Source: Streptomyces albipurpureus (GTDB lineage Bacteria > Actinomycetota > Actinomycetes > Streptomycetales > Streptomycetaceae). From it: 64,000 nt of DNA. Below, piece by piece: positions 35,197 to 44,151 of this stretch. Positions within the stretch are counted from its first letter, which is position 1. Every line of letters starts with the position of its first letter. The stretch covers positions 48,731 to 112,730 of the forward strand of contig NZ_JAMQAW010000029.1 in assembly GCF_023701525.1 (NCBI RefSeq). The letters run 5' to 3'. A program made the translations under genes and the position numbers. A model generated the notes under the pieces. That model was not told the origin of the DNA. It did not search any database and saw only the letters and a program-made list of their open reading frames with translations.

Positions 35197-36270
35197 AGGG
35201 AGCGGAACCCGATCAAAACAGGGCGCGGCAAATTCGATTGACCTTCCCTTGCCAGTCATCAAATGATCGAGTTCTGAAAAATACTTCGAATGGAGTAATG
35301 GGGCAAAGGTGTTGACACCTGGTAAACGATCTACAGAAATCGAAAAATGCGCAGCTCAACACCTTCGACCAGGGGCCAAACCAAGAATCTCCCCAACGCC
35401 TGTCGATGTCCCTCCGGTATCGCGTGACGTCGAGAGACTGGCGGCCAAACAACTACCGAGGATGGCTGCCAGTGCACGTCTGTACCGGCGTGTTGCGCAT
35501 GGTGCGCACGGTTTACATCCACTCGGTTATGTCGACTACCACCCATGGATGGATGGTTTTGACCACCCCTTCGCTCCCCGGTCGACGAAAGTCGGCGGGC
35601 CTACCTGCGGCCAGATGGATGACGGGGCGTAGGCGAGGGGTGTCTGCGGGATACCGGCCGGGGTGCCGCGGTCGTGTGGAAGCTCATCCACCACGCTGGG
35701 CAAGGTCATCGCTATCGCCCGGGAGAGCCGGGAGGCATTCGGGAACCGCTCCCGCCGGGAGATCCGGGGACGGAGCCGGGAGGCCGTTCGGCGGGCCCCA
35801 TACGGGAGAGGGGCAAGGCTTCGCCCGCGTCCCAGTGATCTTGTGCCAGCTGACGAGCGGCATACACGAAAGGGGCGAGCCGGAAGGCATCACCGGGTAC
35901 CAAGGGAAGCCCGCGAATGGGAGAGCGGACGGTAGCCGGCCGTCTGCCTGGCCCCAGGCAACCAGCCGTTTGCTCGGGCCCAAGGCTGCGTGACGCCCGC
36001 GTTCCCTACCTCCCGATCCCCCCGGGCCTCTCTCCCGGCCTCTCTCCCGGCCGGCGGAGCTCCCTCAGGCAGCGAGAGCCACAAACAGCGAGACCGCGTG
36101 CCAGAGGCGCCCCCAGCCCCTAAAGGGGTGCCACAGAGGGCGCGAAGGCGGAGCATGGGTCACCCAAACGGGACATGCCAAATGGGCCGCGCTGCTCACC
36201 AGAGCGACCGAAGGGGTCGCTCCAGATCCAGCGGGCCCGTGTCAGGCCGTACGAAATCCAGCTCGTGCGG
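35197..36270. other. gene-free stretch between hppA and the anti-sigma gene
   Basis: Over 1 kb without a convincing gene. Bases 35200-35360 are AT-richer than the surroundings and include TTGACA at 35312-35317 with no matching -10 at normal distance. 36025-36060 has a GGCCTCTCTCCC direct repeat. An untranslated leader, a small RNA or decayed sequence is possible; nothing specific is recognised. Confidence 0.45.
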
Positions 36271-36708
36271 TCAGCGCAGGGCGCTGACCGGAGCCGTCGG
36301 CCAGCTCATTCGGATCAGACCACCCACATCGGTGGAGCTGACCTCCATATCGTCGACGAGGCCCTTGATGACCGCGAGGCCCATCTCATCCTCACCATCC
36401 GCATCGTCTTCGACGCTGCGAGCAGCGCCGGAGGCATGGGAACCGTTGTCACCCAGAACGGGGACCTCGTCCCCGACCTCGATGGAGAACGTTTTCTCCT
36501 CATCGGTCAGCTCGACTCGGATGGGCGCCGTCACCCCATGGCTTCGGTGCAGCCCCACAGCCCTGCTGCACGCTTCACCGACCGCGAGGCGGACCTCGTC
36601 CAGTACGGCTTCGTCGACCCCGGCCCGGCGCGCCACGGCAGCGGCCACCAGACGGGCCGTCCTGACGTGCTCAGGCTGGGCGCTAAAGCGAAGTTCGACG
36701 GTCGCCAT
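36271..36708 (-). CDS. RsbW-like anti-sigma factor, partner of BldG
   Basis: 145 residues. HATPase/serine-kinase-type anti-sigma fold: the N box is LDEVRLAVGEACSRAV (Glu and Asn-equivalent region), and the G1-like region is DDADGEDEMGLAVIKGLVDD. It would bind a sigma factor and phosphorylate or bind BldG. ATG 36708 is preceded by GAGGGGGA at good spacing; ATG 36738 is not. It lies 123 bp downstream of bldG in the same direction. In S. coelicolor the gene at this place (SCO3548, called apgA in some papers as I recall) interacts with BldG. The G1 box is more degenerate than in SpoIIAB, so kinase activity is not certain. Confidence 0.9.
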   Translation of the reverse strand: MATVELRFSAQPEHVRTARLVAAAVARRAGVDEAVLDEVRLAVGEACSRAVGLHRSHGVTAPIRVELTDEEKTFSIEVGDEVPVLGDNGSHASGAARSVEDDADGEDEMGLAVIKGLVDDMEVSSTDVGGLIRMSWPTAPVSALR

Positions 36709-36831
36709 GCGATCCCCCTCGGACGTACGGGCGTGCATCTCAGGGGCCCGGGCTGGATGCCCGGTACCCCTCTGTTCTTCCAGCGCTTCCCGGAGGCTCC
36801 GGCCGTATCAGACCGGGGCCTCCGTCCGACA

Positions 36832-37185
36832 TCAGTCGGTGGCCGCGACGGCTTCGTCGACCGTGGTGTGAATAGGGAACACCTTGGTCAGGCCCGTAAT
36901 CCGGAAAATCTTGAGAATGCGCTCCTGGTTGCAGACCAGGCGCAGCGACCCTTCATGCGCGCGGACGCGCTTCAGGCCGCCCACCAGCACACCGAGCCCA
37001 GTGGAGTCGAGGAAGTCAACGCCCTCCATGTCGACAACTAGGTGGTAGCTGCCATCGTTCACCAACTCGACCAACTGCTCGCGCAGCTTGGGCGCGGTAT
37101 ACACATCAATCTCGCCACCGACCTCGACGACCGTACGGTCGCCTGCAGGCCCAGACACATTGCGAGTCGACAGGGACAGGTCCAC
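36832..37185 (-). CDS. bldG: anti-anti-sigma factor BldG
   Basis: 117 residues, STAS-domain protein of the SpoIIAA type. The phosphorylated serine is Ser61 in VDFLDSTGLGVLVGG, equivalent to Ser57 of the 113-residue S. coelicolor protein. The sequence VVEVGGEIDVYTAPKLREQL and the C-terminal KVFPIHTTVDEAVAATD are near-identical to what I recall for BldG. The small length difference is an insertion at residues 9-15 (NVSGPAG). BldG is required for aerial growth and antibiotic production and works by partner-switching with anti-sigma factors; a candidate partner is encoded just downstream. The helicase gene is divergent, 81 bp away. Confidence 0.97.
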   Translation of the reverse strand: MDLSLSTRNVSGPAGDRTVVEVGGEIDVYTAPKLREQLVELVNDGSYHLVVDMEGVDFLDSTGLGVLVGGLKRVRAHEGSLRLVCNQERILKIFRITGLTKVFPIHTTVDEAVAATD

Positions 37186-37266
37186 GGATCCTCCAGCACC
37201 TTGCTATCGAGCGGCCGCCCCCAATTAGGTCTCCCCGGCGGAGCCGGAGGACGGTCGCCAGCCGCG

Positions 37267-40065
37267 ATGGCATTCAATCACTTACCAGCAGCCATGCACG
37301 ACGCCTTGGGACCATTGTCCGTCACGCCAGTGACACACTCGGTGCCGATGGCCAAGAATTTCCGTCCCAGTCGACCACCCGAGAGCGGGGAAACCCGCCC
37401 CTCCCCCGGTGCGATCCTTGACCGGCTCACCGCAGGGGCGGGCCGGGCTGCGCGCATCACTCATACGGAGCACTTGCCCCCGCGACCGGGACGCCATGCC
37501 CTCTGGCCCGACCGCATCCGGCCGGAAGTGATCAACGCCATTCACCAGGCGGGCATCGACCATCCCTGGGCCCACCAGGCGATTGCCGCCGAGCACGCCC
37601 TGGACGGAGAGTCGGTGGTCATCGCCACCGGAACGGCGTCAGGCAAGTCGCTTTCCTATCTGGCGCCGGTCCTCACCACCCTCCTGGACGGCTCTGAGGC
37701 CCCGAATGGACGTGGGGCCACCACGCTCTATCTCGCGCCGACCAAAGCACTCGCCGCGGACCAGTGCAGGGCCGTGAAGGAACTGGCGGCGCCGCTGGGC
37801 AATCGGGTCCGTCCAGCGGTCTACGACGGCGATACGCCCGTAGAGGAACGCGAATGGGTTCGGCAGTACGCGACCTATGTCCTCACCAACCCGGACATGC
37901 TCCACCGCGGCATCCTGCCCTCGCATCCACGCTGGTCCTCCTTCCTGCGCGCCCTGCGCTACGTCGTCATCGACGAGTGCCACACCTACCGGGGTGTCTT
38001 CGGCTCCCACGTCGCCCAGGTGCTGCGCCGTCTGCGCCGGATATGCGCCCGCTACGGTGCCGACCCCGTCTTCCTGCTCGCCTCAGCGACGGCGGCAGAG
38101 CCGTCGGTGGCCGCCGGACGGCTCACTGGAGTTCCGGTGCGGGAGGTCTCCGACGACGCATCACCTCGCGGTGAGCTCGTCTTCGCTCTCTGGGAGCCCC
38201 CGCTGACCGAACTCCAGGGCGAGAAGGGCGCTCCAGTACGACGTACGGCCACGGCCGAGACCGCCGACCTCCTCACCGATCTGACCGTGCAGGGGGTCCG
38301 CACGGTGGCGTTCGTTCGGTCCCGCCGGGGTGCCGAACTGATCTCCGTCATCACCAAGGAGCGCTTGGCGGAAGTCGACCGGTCGTTGCCCCAGCGGGTC
38401 GCCGCCTATCGGGGTGGTTACCTTCCCGAGGAGCGCCGGGCCCTGGAGCGGGCCCTGCACTCGGGTGAACTGCTTGGTCTGGCCGCCACCACCGCCTTGG
38501 AGCTGGGGGTGGATGTCTCCGGTCTTGAGGCTGTCCTGATCGCCGGCTACCCCGGGACGCGGGCGTCCCTGTGGCAGCAGGCCGGCCGCGCCGGGCGGGC
38601 CGGCGAGGGAGCCCTGGCCGTGCTCGTGGCACGGGACGACCCGCTGGACACCTTTCTCGTCCACCACCCCGAAGCGCTCTTCCAACAACCGGTGGAATCA
38701 ACGGTTCTGGACCCCGACAACCCCTATGTCCTCGCCCCCCATCTATGTGCGGCAGCCGCCGAACTCCCGCTCACCGAAGCCGATCTTGAGCTGTTCGGTC
38801 CGGGGGCCGCTGCTCTGATGCCCCAACTCGAAGCCGCCCAACTGCTGCGCCGCCGTTCCACGGGCTGGCACTGGACCCGGCGGGAGCGGGCCGTTGACCT
38901 CACCGACATCCGGGGCGAGGGCGGCCGTCCGGTCCAGATCGTGGAGGCCGCCACCGGCCGACTGCTGGGCACGGTGGAGGAGTCGGCAGCCCACACGAGC
39001 GTCCATGACGGAGCGGTCCACCTCCACCAGGGGCGCAGCTATCTGGTGCGGCAACTGGACCTGGACGATCCGCATGGCCCTGTCGCCCTGGTGGAGGAAG
39101 CCAGCCCGCCGTACTCCACCACGGCGCGCGATACGACGGCCATCACCATCCTCACCACGGACACGGAACTCCCCTGGGGAGACGGGAGCCTCTGCTTCGG
39201 CTCCGTCGAGGTGACCAACCAGGTCGTCTCCTTCCTTCGCCGCAAACTGATCACCGGTGAGGTGCTCGGCGAGACCAAGCTGGATTTGCCGCCGCGCACC
39301 CTGCGAACCCGGGCGGTGTGGTGGACCGTCACCGAGGATCAGTTGGACGCTGCCCGGGTGAACCCGGAGCAGTTGGGCGGAGCCCTGCACGCCGCCGAGC
39401 ACGCTTCCATCGGGATGCTTCCGCTTTTCGCGACCTGCGACCGGTGGGACATCGGCGGGGTCTCCGTGCCGCTGCACCCGGACACCCTGCTGCCGACGGT
39501 CTTCGTGTACGACGGCCACCCGGGCGGGGCGGGCTTCGCCGAACGGGCCTTCCACACTGCGCGTGAGTGGCTGACCGCGACCCGTGAGGCGATCGCCGTC
39601 TGCGAGTGCGAGGCGGGCTGCCCGTCGTGTATCCAGTCGCCCAAGTGCGGCAACGGCAATGAGCCGCTCCATAAGCGGGGCGCCGTCCGACTGCTCACCG
39701 AACTCCTCAAAGGCGCGCCTACGGGCCGGGAGCAGGCATCAGGGACGCCAGGGGGCTCGACTGCGGCCGTGGGCCCAGAGCGGGCGGCTACGGCCGGGAG
39801 AGGCCCAGGAGCCGGCGGGCCACCCCCGGCTTCCACGCCTTCGCCTTCATCCGAAGCCCCACAGAGCACCCCGCGCTCTCCAGCACTCCCAGCACCCCCC
39901 GACTCCCCCGACAGCCCCGACAGCCCCGACTCAGATGCCAGCGGCCATCCGAGAGATCCGGATACCGGAATCCCCGCGGATCGCGCTGGGAACCCAGACG
40001 GCCTGGACACCCCTGGCCTTCCGGACAGCGGGAGTACCCCAACCGGGCAATCCGGAGAGGGCTGA
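37267..40065 (+). CDS. DEAD/DEAH-type helicase with DUF1998-like cysteine module (MrfA-like)
   Basis: 932 residues. Superfamily 2 helicase: Q-motif region HPWAHQAIAAEHALDG, Walker A GTASGKS (Lys127), motif II DECH (236-239), motif III LASATAAEPS, motif VI QAGRAGRAGEGALAV. Near residue 775-805 a four-Cys module (CECEAGC-PSC-X5-C) matches the C-terminal region of MrfA/YprA-type helicases, which act in mitomycin-type DNA damage repair in Bacillus. After about residue 820 the tail is Pro/Ser/Asp-rich (SPDSPDSPDSD repeats). ATG 37267 gives MAFNHLPAAMHDALG, matching relatives as I recall; the frame extends upstream over the bldG promoter. It converges on the Tad operon, with its 3' end overlapping the opposing frame. 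Confidence 0.92.
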   Translation: MAFNHLPAAMHDALGPLSVTPVTHSVPMAKNFRPSRPPESGETRPSPGAILDRLTAGAGRAARITHTEHLPPRPGRHALWPDRIRPEVINAIHQAGIDHPWAHQAIAAEHALDGESVVIATGTASGKSLSYLAPVLTTLLDGSEAPNGRGATTLYLAPTKALAADQCRAVKELAAPLGNRVRPAVYDGDTPVEEREWVRQYATYVLTNPDMLHRGILPSHPRWSSFLRALRYVVIDECHTYRGVFGSHVAQVLRRLRRICARYGADPVFLLASATAAEPSVAAGRLTGVPVREVSDDASPRGELVFALWEPPLTELQGEKGAPVRRTATAETADLLTDLTVQGVRTVAFVRSRRGAELISVITKERLAEVDRSLPQRVAAYRGGYLPEERRALERALHSGELLGLAATTALELGVDVSGLEAVLIAGYPGTRASLWQQAGRAGRAGEGALAVLVARDDPLDTFLVHHPEALFQQPVESTVLDPDNPYVLAPHLCAAAAELPLTEADLELFGPGAAALMPQLEAAQLLRRRSTGWHWTRRERAVDLTDIRGEGGRPVQIVEAATGRLLGTVEESAAHTSVHDGAVHLHQGRSYLVRQLDLDDPHGPVALVEEASPPYSTTARDTTAITILTTDTELPWGDGSLCFGSVEVTNQVVSFLRRKLITGEVLGETKLDLPPRTLRTRAVWWTVTEDQLDAARVNPEQLGGALHAAEHASIGMLPLFATCDRWDIGGVSVPLHPDTLLPTVFVYDGHPGGAGFAERAFHTAREWLTATREAIAVCECEAGCPSCIQSPKCGNGNEPLHKRGAVRLLTELLKGAPTGREQASGTPGGSTAAVGPERAATAGRGPGAGGPPPASTPSPSSEAPQSTPRSPALPAPPDSPDSPDSPDSDASGHPRDPDTGIPADRAGNPDGLDTPGLPDSGSTPTGQSGEG

Positions 40066-40715
40066 TCGACTCGACAGCCCAAGTGGCCCGCGCCGCTGAC
40101 AGCAGGAGGCCGCGCAATCGGCTTCTGCAAGCCCGTCAACAGTTGCGGAACCGTGGCATTGGATGATCTCCAAACCATGTGAGGGCAGGGCGTTTCCCCT
40201 GGATGGCGGGTCGTTCTTCCCTCCGCAACCAGCCCGCCCTGGGAGTCCGCAGGCTTCCCCACGGGCTCCAGGCTCTGCGGCGACGACCGCGACCTGCCAC
40301 TGGTGCCGGCCCTGTCAGCGTTTCCCCAGGGTCCTAGGGTCTCCGGCGGCCCGGCCCGAGCTCTGACCTCAGGCCTGAACGGCCCGAAACGGACGCCGGC
40401 CGTCACCTCAGCGATCTCGCCCCGCACCGCGCACCGAACCAATCCCGCGCCCTGTGCCCGTGCCACCTCGGACGCCCTTGCACAGGCGGCTTCCGGCCCG
40501 AGCAGCGCCTGCGCCGCGGCGGCGAGAACGGCCAAGTCAGCTGCGGAAGCAGCCCGGTGACGGGCCACCACCGCCTGCCCCATCGCCAGGACCGCCGCGA
40601 ACACCACGCACAGCGTGGTCGCCGCCATAGCCGTCCAGACGGTCGCCGAACCACGATCCCGAGCGTTGCCGCGCTTCTCCGCCGGTTCGTGAGAACACTG
40701 CCGATACGCCGTCAT
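39339..40715 (-). CDS. TadE/G-like secretion-neighbourhood protein with run-on C terminus
   Basis: 458 residues as an open frame, but only about the first 120 look like protein. They comprise a basic start, RGSATVWTAMAATTLCVVFAAVLAMGQAVVARHRAASAADLAVLAAA (one TM and the usual small-residue helix), ARASEVARAQGAGLVRCAV, and a short strand ending at about RVRARAG. This is the pattern of the TadE-like protein found between the helicase and Tad genes in actinobacteria, normally near 130 residues. No stop occurs there in this genome, so the frame runs on about 1 kb, the last 727 bp antisense to helicase codons. The conserved part ends near 40350. ATG overlaps the tadE stop as ATGA. Likely membrane-anchored pseudopilin component. 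Confidence 0.75.
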   Translation of the reverse strand: MTAYRQCSHEPAEKRGNARDRGSATVWTAMAATTLCVVFAAVLAMGQAVVARHRAASAADLAVLAAAAQALLGPEAACARASEVARAQGAGLVRCAVRGEIAEVTAGVRFGPFRPEVRARAGPPETLGPWGNADRAGTSGRSRSSPQSLEPVGKPADSQGGLVAEGRTTRHPGETPCPHMVWRSSNATVPQLLTGLQKPIARPPAVSGAGHLGCRVDQPSPDCPVGVLPLSGRPGVSRPSGFPARSAGIPVSGSLGWPLASESGLSGLSGESGGAGSAGERGVLCGASDEGEGVEAGGGPPAPGPLPAVAARSGPTAAVEPPGVPDACSRPVGAPLRSSVSSRTAPRLWSGSLPLPHLGDWIHDGQPASHSQTAIASRVAVSHSRAVWKARSAKPAPPGWPSYTKTVGSRVSGCSGTETPPMSHRSQVAKSGSIPMEACSAACRAPPNCSGFTRAASN

Positions 40716-41119
40716 GGCGACGCCCCCCGCGCACCGGCTCGCTCGGATCCGGCGTGGGCCAGCACGTCCTCCGCATGGGCCACAGCCTCAGCCCTCAGGG
40801 TCAACCCCAAGCCGCCCGGGCCCGGTGCGGCCGCTTCCACCCGTACCCGCCAGAGCTCCCCCTCCCGATGCAGCGTCACCCGGGCGCCCTCCGGTGCTGC
40901 CGAGCGGGCGACGGCGAGCATCGTGGCGGCTGGCTCGGAGCGGGCGGCCGCGCGAGCCCCCGCCCGGGCCGCGTCCACACACTGAATCTGCGCAGCCGCG
41001 GCCATGAGTGCCCACACCAGCGAGAGCACGAAGATCACCAGCGCGGGCACCGCCACCGCGGCCTCCGCCGTCACCGAACCCCGCTCCAGCCCCGCCCCAG
41101 ACGGCTCAGAACTGCGCAT
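40712..41119 (-). CDS. TadE-like minor pilin
   Basis: 135 residues. The N terminus has the TadE pattern ERGSVTAEAAVAVPALVIF, with the Glu five residues after the Gly as in prepilins, then a single TM helix and a helical Ala/Arg-rich segment (CVDAARAGARAAARSE). The C-terminal part is a small beta-rich domain (ARVTLHREGELWRVRVEA). It should be an envelope-embedded minor pilin of the Tad/Flp apparatus. It overlaps the upstream pilin gene by 14 bases and the downstream TadE-like gene as ATGA. Confidence 0.88.
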   Translation of the reverse strand: MRSSEPSGAGLERGSVTAEAAVAVPALVIFVLSLVWALMAAAAQIQCVDAARAGARAAARSEPAATMLAVARSAAPEGARVTLHREGELWRVRVEAAAPGPGGLGLTLRAEAVAHAEDVLAHAGSERAGARGASP

Positions 41120-41333
41120 TGAGCGCCTTTCCGATCAGCGACTCCAAAGCCCCTGAGACAGCTCCGCTAGTGACGATCTTGTAGAGAACGGCGGCGAAGG
41201 CGCAGGCGGCGATCGTTCCCATCGCGTACTCGGATGTGGTCATCCCGCTGTCCTTGAGGACCTTGCTTCGCCGAAACCTGAGCCTCGCTTCGCGCCCGAG
41301 CCAACGCAGCCGTCGTCGTACCGTTTTCCCCAT
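41106..41333 (-). CDS. Flp-type pilin-like protein (DUF4244 type)
   Basis: 75 residues. A basic N-terminal leader of about 30 residues (KTVRRRLRWLGREARLRFRR) is followed by DSGMTTSEYAMGTIAACAFAA, a prepilin-peptidase-like site with the conserved Glu-Tyr, then one hydrophobic helix and an amphipathic end. This is the small pilin expected as the major subunit of the Tad apparatus. Cleavage after Gly30 is predicted by analogy. No prepilin peptidase gene is in the window. It lies 24 bp after tadC and overlaps tadE by 14 bases. Confidence 0.85.
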   Translation of the reverse strand: MGKTVRRRLRWLGREARLRFRRSKVLKDSGMTTSEYAMGTIAACAFAAVLYKIVTSGAVSGALESLIGKALNAQF

Positions 41334-41357
41334 CTCAACCCCCTGAGATCTCTCCGT

Positions 41358-42128
41358 TCAATTGCCTTGCAGAAGCCCGCCCGCCAGGCCGACGACGACC
41401 GGGGCGACACCAACCGCCAGGAAGGCCGGAAGAAAACACAGCCCCACGGGGGCTGTGATCAGCACCTGCGCCCGATGTCCCCGAGTCGCCGCTATGCGCG
41501 CCCGGTCCGCTCGCAGGCGCTCGGCCACCCGTGCCACCGCCTCCCCCGCGGGAGCGCCCGTAGCGTCAGCCCGCTCCAGACAGCGGGCCAGCTCGGTGGC
41601 GCCCGGTGTCTGGGCGAGCCAGCCCCAGGCCACGGCCGGCTCGCCACCGAGCCGCAGTTCGGCCGCGGCCCGTGCCAACCGCTCTCCGACGGGGCCGCGT
41701 AAGGCATCCCCGACCGCCTCAGCCGCCTCACGAGGTCCCGCTCCGGCTGCGACACAGGCCGCAAGGAGGTCCCCAGCAAGAGGAAGCTGGTGATCAGCTT
41801 CCCCCTCGGCCCCCATCAGCGCCGGGGGACGAGCCCGCTGCCAGCGCCGGACGCCGTAGGCCGCCGCCAAGCCGAACGTGCCACCGAGGAATCCTTCGAC
41901 CAAAACCCAACCGGCGATCGCCGCCACCGCTGGAGGCGCCCAGATCCTTGCCCGGACCGCTTTCTCTTCCGCATTCCACCGCGGGCGGACTCGTTCCCGC
42001 CCCAACAACCGCTCGGCTCGTCGTATCGCGCGCTGACGGTGGCGTACGGACACAGCGGCGCTCAAGACCACCGCGGCGGCCAGCGCGCACACCACCGCCC
42101 CCAAGGTGTGAAGCGAATCGGCGCTCAT
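41358..42128 (-). CDS. tadC: TadC-like type II/IV secretion F-family membrane protein
   Basis: 256 residues. GspF/TadC family inner-membrane platform protein, with an N-terminal TM (LGAVVCALAAAVVLSAAVS), a pair of TMs around residue 70-90, a cytoplasmic helical domain (DLLAACVAAGAGPREAAEAVGD, EAVARVAERLRADRARIAATRG) and C-terminal TMs. With TadB it should form the membrane platform on which TadA acts to assemble Flp pili. Its ATG overlaps the tadB stop by 4 bases, so they are coupled. Confidence 0.88.
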   Translation of the reverse strand: MSADSLHTLGAVVCALAAAVVLSAAVSVRHRQRAIRRAERLLGRERVRPRWNAEEKAVRARIWAPPAVAAIAGWVLVEGFLGGTFGLAAAYGVRRWQRARPPALMGAEGEADHQLPLAGDLLAACVAAGAGPREAAEAVGDALRGPVGERLARAAAELRLGGEPAVAWGWLAQTPGATELARCLERADATGAPAGEAVARVAERLRADRARIAATRGHRAQVLITAPVGLCFLPAFLAVGVAPVVVGLAGGLLQGN

Positions 42129-43006
42129 GTGCTGTCTCCAGGTAACGCGGGCAGCCCTTTCCGCACGATCCGCCCGGCCCAGCAGACCCCGGCAACTTCC
42201 AGAACGCCCCCGATCAGCAGGCAGAGCAGACCCGCCGGGGAATGCAGCAACACACGCAGGGGATCGGCACCCAGCGCCCAGCCCATCGCCAGTCCCACCA
42301 GGGGCAGCAGCGCAAGCAGCCCAATCGTCGCGCGCACTCCGGCCAGATGGGCTCTTAGGTCGGCCCGCTGGTCCCGCTCGGCTCGAAGGGCGGCCTCCAG
42401 CCGATCGAGGCCCGCGGCAAGGCCGGAGCCTCCTTCCACGGCGACCCGCCAGCAGGCAGCGACTCCGGCCAGTCCACCGGCGCCTGGCTCCTGTGCCGCC
42501 ACTCGCAGCTCAGCAGGCACATCCCCGCCGAACCTGGCCGCCGCCGTCACCGAGGCCTCCGCGGCCCCGAGTGCGCCGGTGCTCCGGGCCACCGACAGCA
42601 GTGCCTGCCCCGGTTGCAGCCCGGCCCGCAGCTCGCCGGCCACAGCTGCGCAGAAGGCAATCACTCCATCAGCGCGCAGATCCTGCTGACGGCTCATCTC
42701 ACGAGCCCGCGACCACCGCCGCACCAGAGGAGTCGCCACGGCCGCGGCGAGCAGCGGCAGGACCGACTCACCCGCCACGGCGAGCAACAGACCCACCGGG
42801 AGACACAGCCACTCACGGCGACGGCGTAGGTCACCGCGCGCTTGGGGCCACAGCCGCGCCCAAGACCAGCGTGGGGGTGGGTCGAGTACGCCACCCTCGG
42901 CCAGCAGGACTCTCGCCCGGGTCACCCTGGGGTCTTGGCCGACCACCAGCCACACCATGGCTCCCGCACATAGGGCTGTCGCCGTCGCCGACGTCAGGGG
43001 GCTCAT
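42125..43006 (-). CDS. tadB: TadB-like type II/IV secretion F-family membrane protein
   Basis: 293 residues. GspF-type platform protein: N-terminal TMs, then a cytoplasmic domain (VIAFCAAVAGELRAGLQPGQAL, GLAAGLDRLEAALRAERDQRADLRAHLAG), and two C-terminal TMs (TIGLLALLPLVGLAMGWALG and GLLCLLIGGVLEVAGVCW). Partner of TadC, and acts with the TadA ATPase. It is overlapped by 4 bases at both ends with tadA and tadC, an operon packed by ATGA junctions. Confidence 0.88.
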   Translation of the reverse strand: MSPLTSATATALCAGAMVWLVVGQDPRVTRARVLLAEGGVLDPPPRWSWARLWPQARGDLRRRREWLCLPVGLLLAVAGESVLPLLAAAVATPLVRRWSRAREMSRQQDLRADGVIAFCAAVAGELRAGLQPGQALLSVARSTGALGAAEASVTAAARFGGDVPAELRVAAQEPGAGGLAGVAACWRVAVEGGSGLAAGLDRLEAALRAERDQRADLRAHLAGVRATIGLLALLPLVGLAMGWALGADPLRVLLHSPAGLLCLLIGGVLEVAGVCWAGRIVRKGLPALPGDST

Positions 43007-44151
43007 GTCGCACCCCCCATACGGGAGCGCAGCAGGGGCCAGCCTCGCTCCAGAGCGAAGCCCGTGGAGTGCCAGCGCAGCGCTGGCACTGTCTTGACGA
43101 ATCCCCCCGCGTCGCGTTCCAGCACATGCACCTCGGCAAGGCGCCGATGGCCGGTCCGATCCCTGGCGAGATGAATCACGACGGAGAGCGCCGCCGCCAA
43201 CTGACTGTGAAGTGCGGCCCGATCGAGACCCGCCGATGTCCCCAGCGCCTCCAGCCTGGCCGGGACGTCGGAGGCCGCATTCGCGTGGACCGTCCCGCAG
43301 CCGCCCTCATGCCCCGTGTTCAAAGCGGCGAGCAGTTCGGTGACCTCAGGCCCTCTCACTTCCCCGACGACCAGACGGTCCGGTCTCATCCGTAGCGCCT
43401 GTCGCACCAGATCCCGCAGCGTGACCAGGCCCGCCCCTTCCTGATTCGCCGTGCGCGACTCCAGTCGAACCACATGCGGATGCTCCGGCCGGAGCTCCCC
43501 CGAGTCCTCGGCGAGCACCAACCGCTCGCGGTCACCCACCAGCCCCAGCAAGCTCGACAGGAGCGTGGTCTTGCCAGTGCCCGTGCCTCCGCTGATCAGA
43601 AAGGACAGCCGGGCTTCGATGAGCGCCCGCAGCACCCGGTCCCCTCCGGGCGGAAGCGTCCCCGCGTCGATCAGCTCATCCATGGAGAAGGCCCGCGGCC
43701 GGACCACCCTCAGCGATAGGCAGGTGGAACCGACCGCCACCGGAGGGATCACCGCGTGCATCCGTGTCCCGTCCGGCAGCCGGGCATCCACCCAGGGCCG
43801 GGCGTCGTCCAGCCGTCGCTCCGCTACCGCCGCCAGTCGCTGCGCCAGTCTGCGCACTGATGCCGCGTCGGTGAATGTCACATCGGTCAGTTCCAGTCCG
43901 CGGCCTCGATCGACCCAGACCCGGTCAGGCGCGGAGACCAGCACATCCGTCACGGCCGGATCGGCGAGCAGCGGCTCCAACGGTCCGGTGCCCACCAGTT
44001 CGCACCGCAGGGACTCCGTACCGCCGAGCACTTCAGCGTCCCCCAGCAGCCGTCCCTGGGCCCGCAGGGCCGCAGCGACCCGTGCGGGGGTGGGCTCGGC
44101 GCCACTCTCCGCCAGTCGCTGGCGTACGGCGTCGAGCAGACCGGCGCTCAT
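43003..44151 (-). CDS. tadA: TadA/CpaF-type secretion ATPase
   Basis: 382 residues. ATPase powering Tad/Flp pilus assembly at the cytoplasmic face. The N-terminal domain has LVGTGPLEPLLADPAVTDVL and the CpaF-type pattern DARLPDGTRMHAVIPPVA. The Walker A is ISGGTGTGKTTLLSS, the Asp box ERLVLAEDSGELRPEHPHVV, Walker B and His box RPDRLVVGEVRGPEVTELL and NTGHEGGCGTVHAN. ATG 44151 overlaps the ssd stop as ATGA; the frame extends upstream inside ssd but that part is Arg-rich shadow. All key motifs are intact. Confidence 0.95.
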   Translation of the reverse strand: MSAGLLDAVRQRLAESGAEPTPARVAAALRAQGRLLGDAEVLGGTESLRCELVGTGPLEPLLADPAVTDVLVSAPDRVWVDRGRGLELTDVTFTDAASVRRLAQRLAAVAERRLDDARPWVDARLPDGTRMHAVIPPVAVGSTCLSLRVVRPRAFSMDELIDAGTLPPGGDRVLRALIEARLSFLISGGTGTGKTTLLSSLLGLVGDRERLVLAEDSGELRPEHPHVVRLESRTANQEGAGLVTLRDLVRQALRMRPDRLVVGEVRGPEVTELLAALNTGHEGGCGTVHANAASDVPARLEALGTSAGLDRAALHSQLAAALSVVIHLARDRTGHRRLAEVHVLERDAGGFVKTVPALRWHSTGFALERGWPLLRSRMGGAT

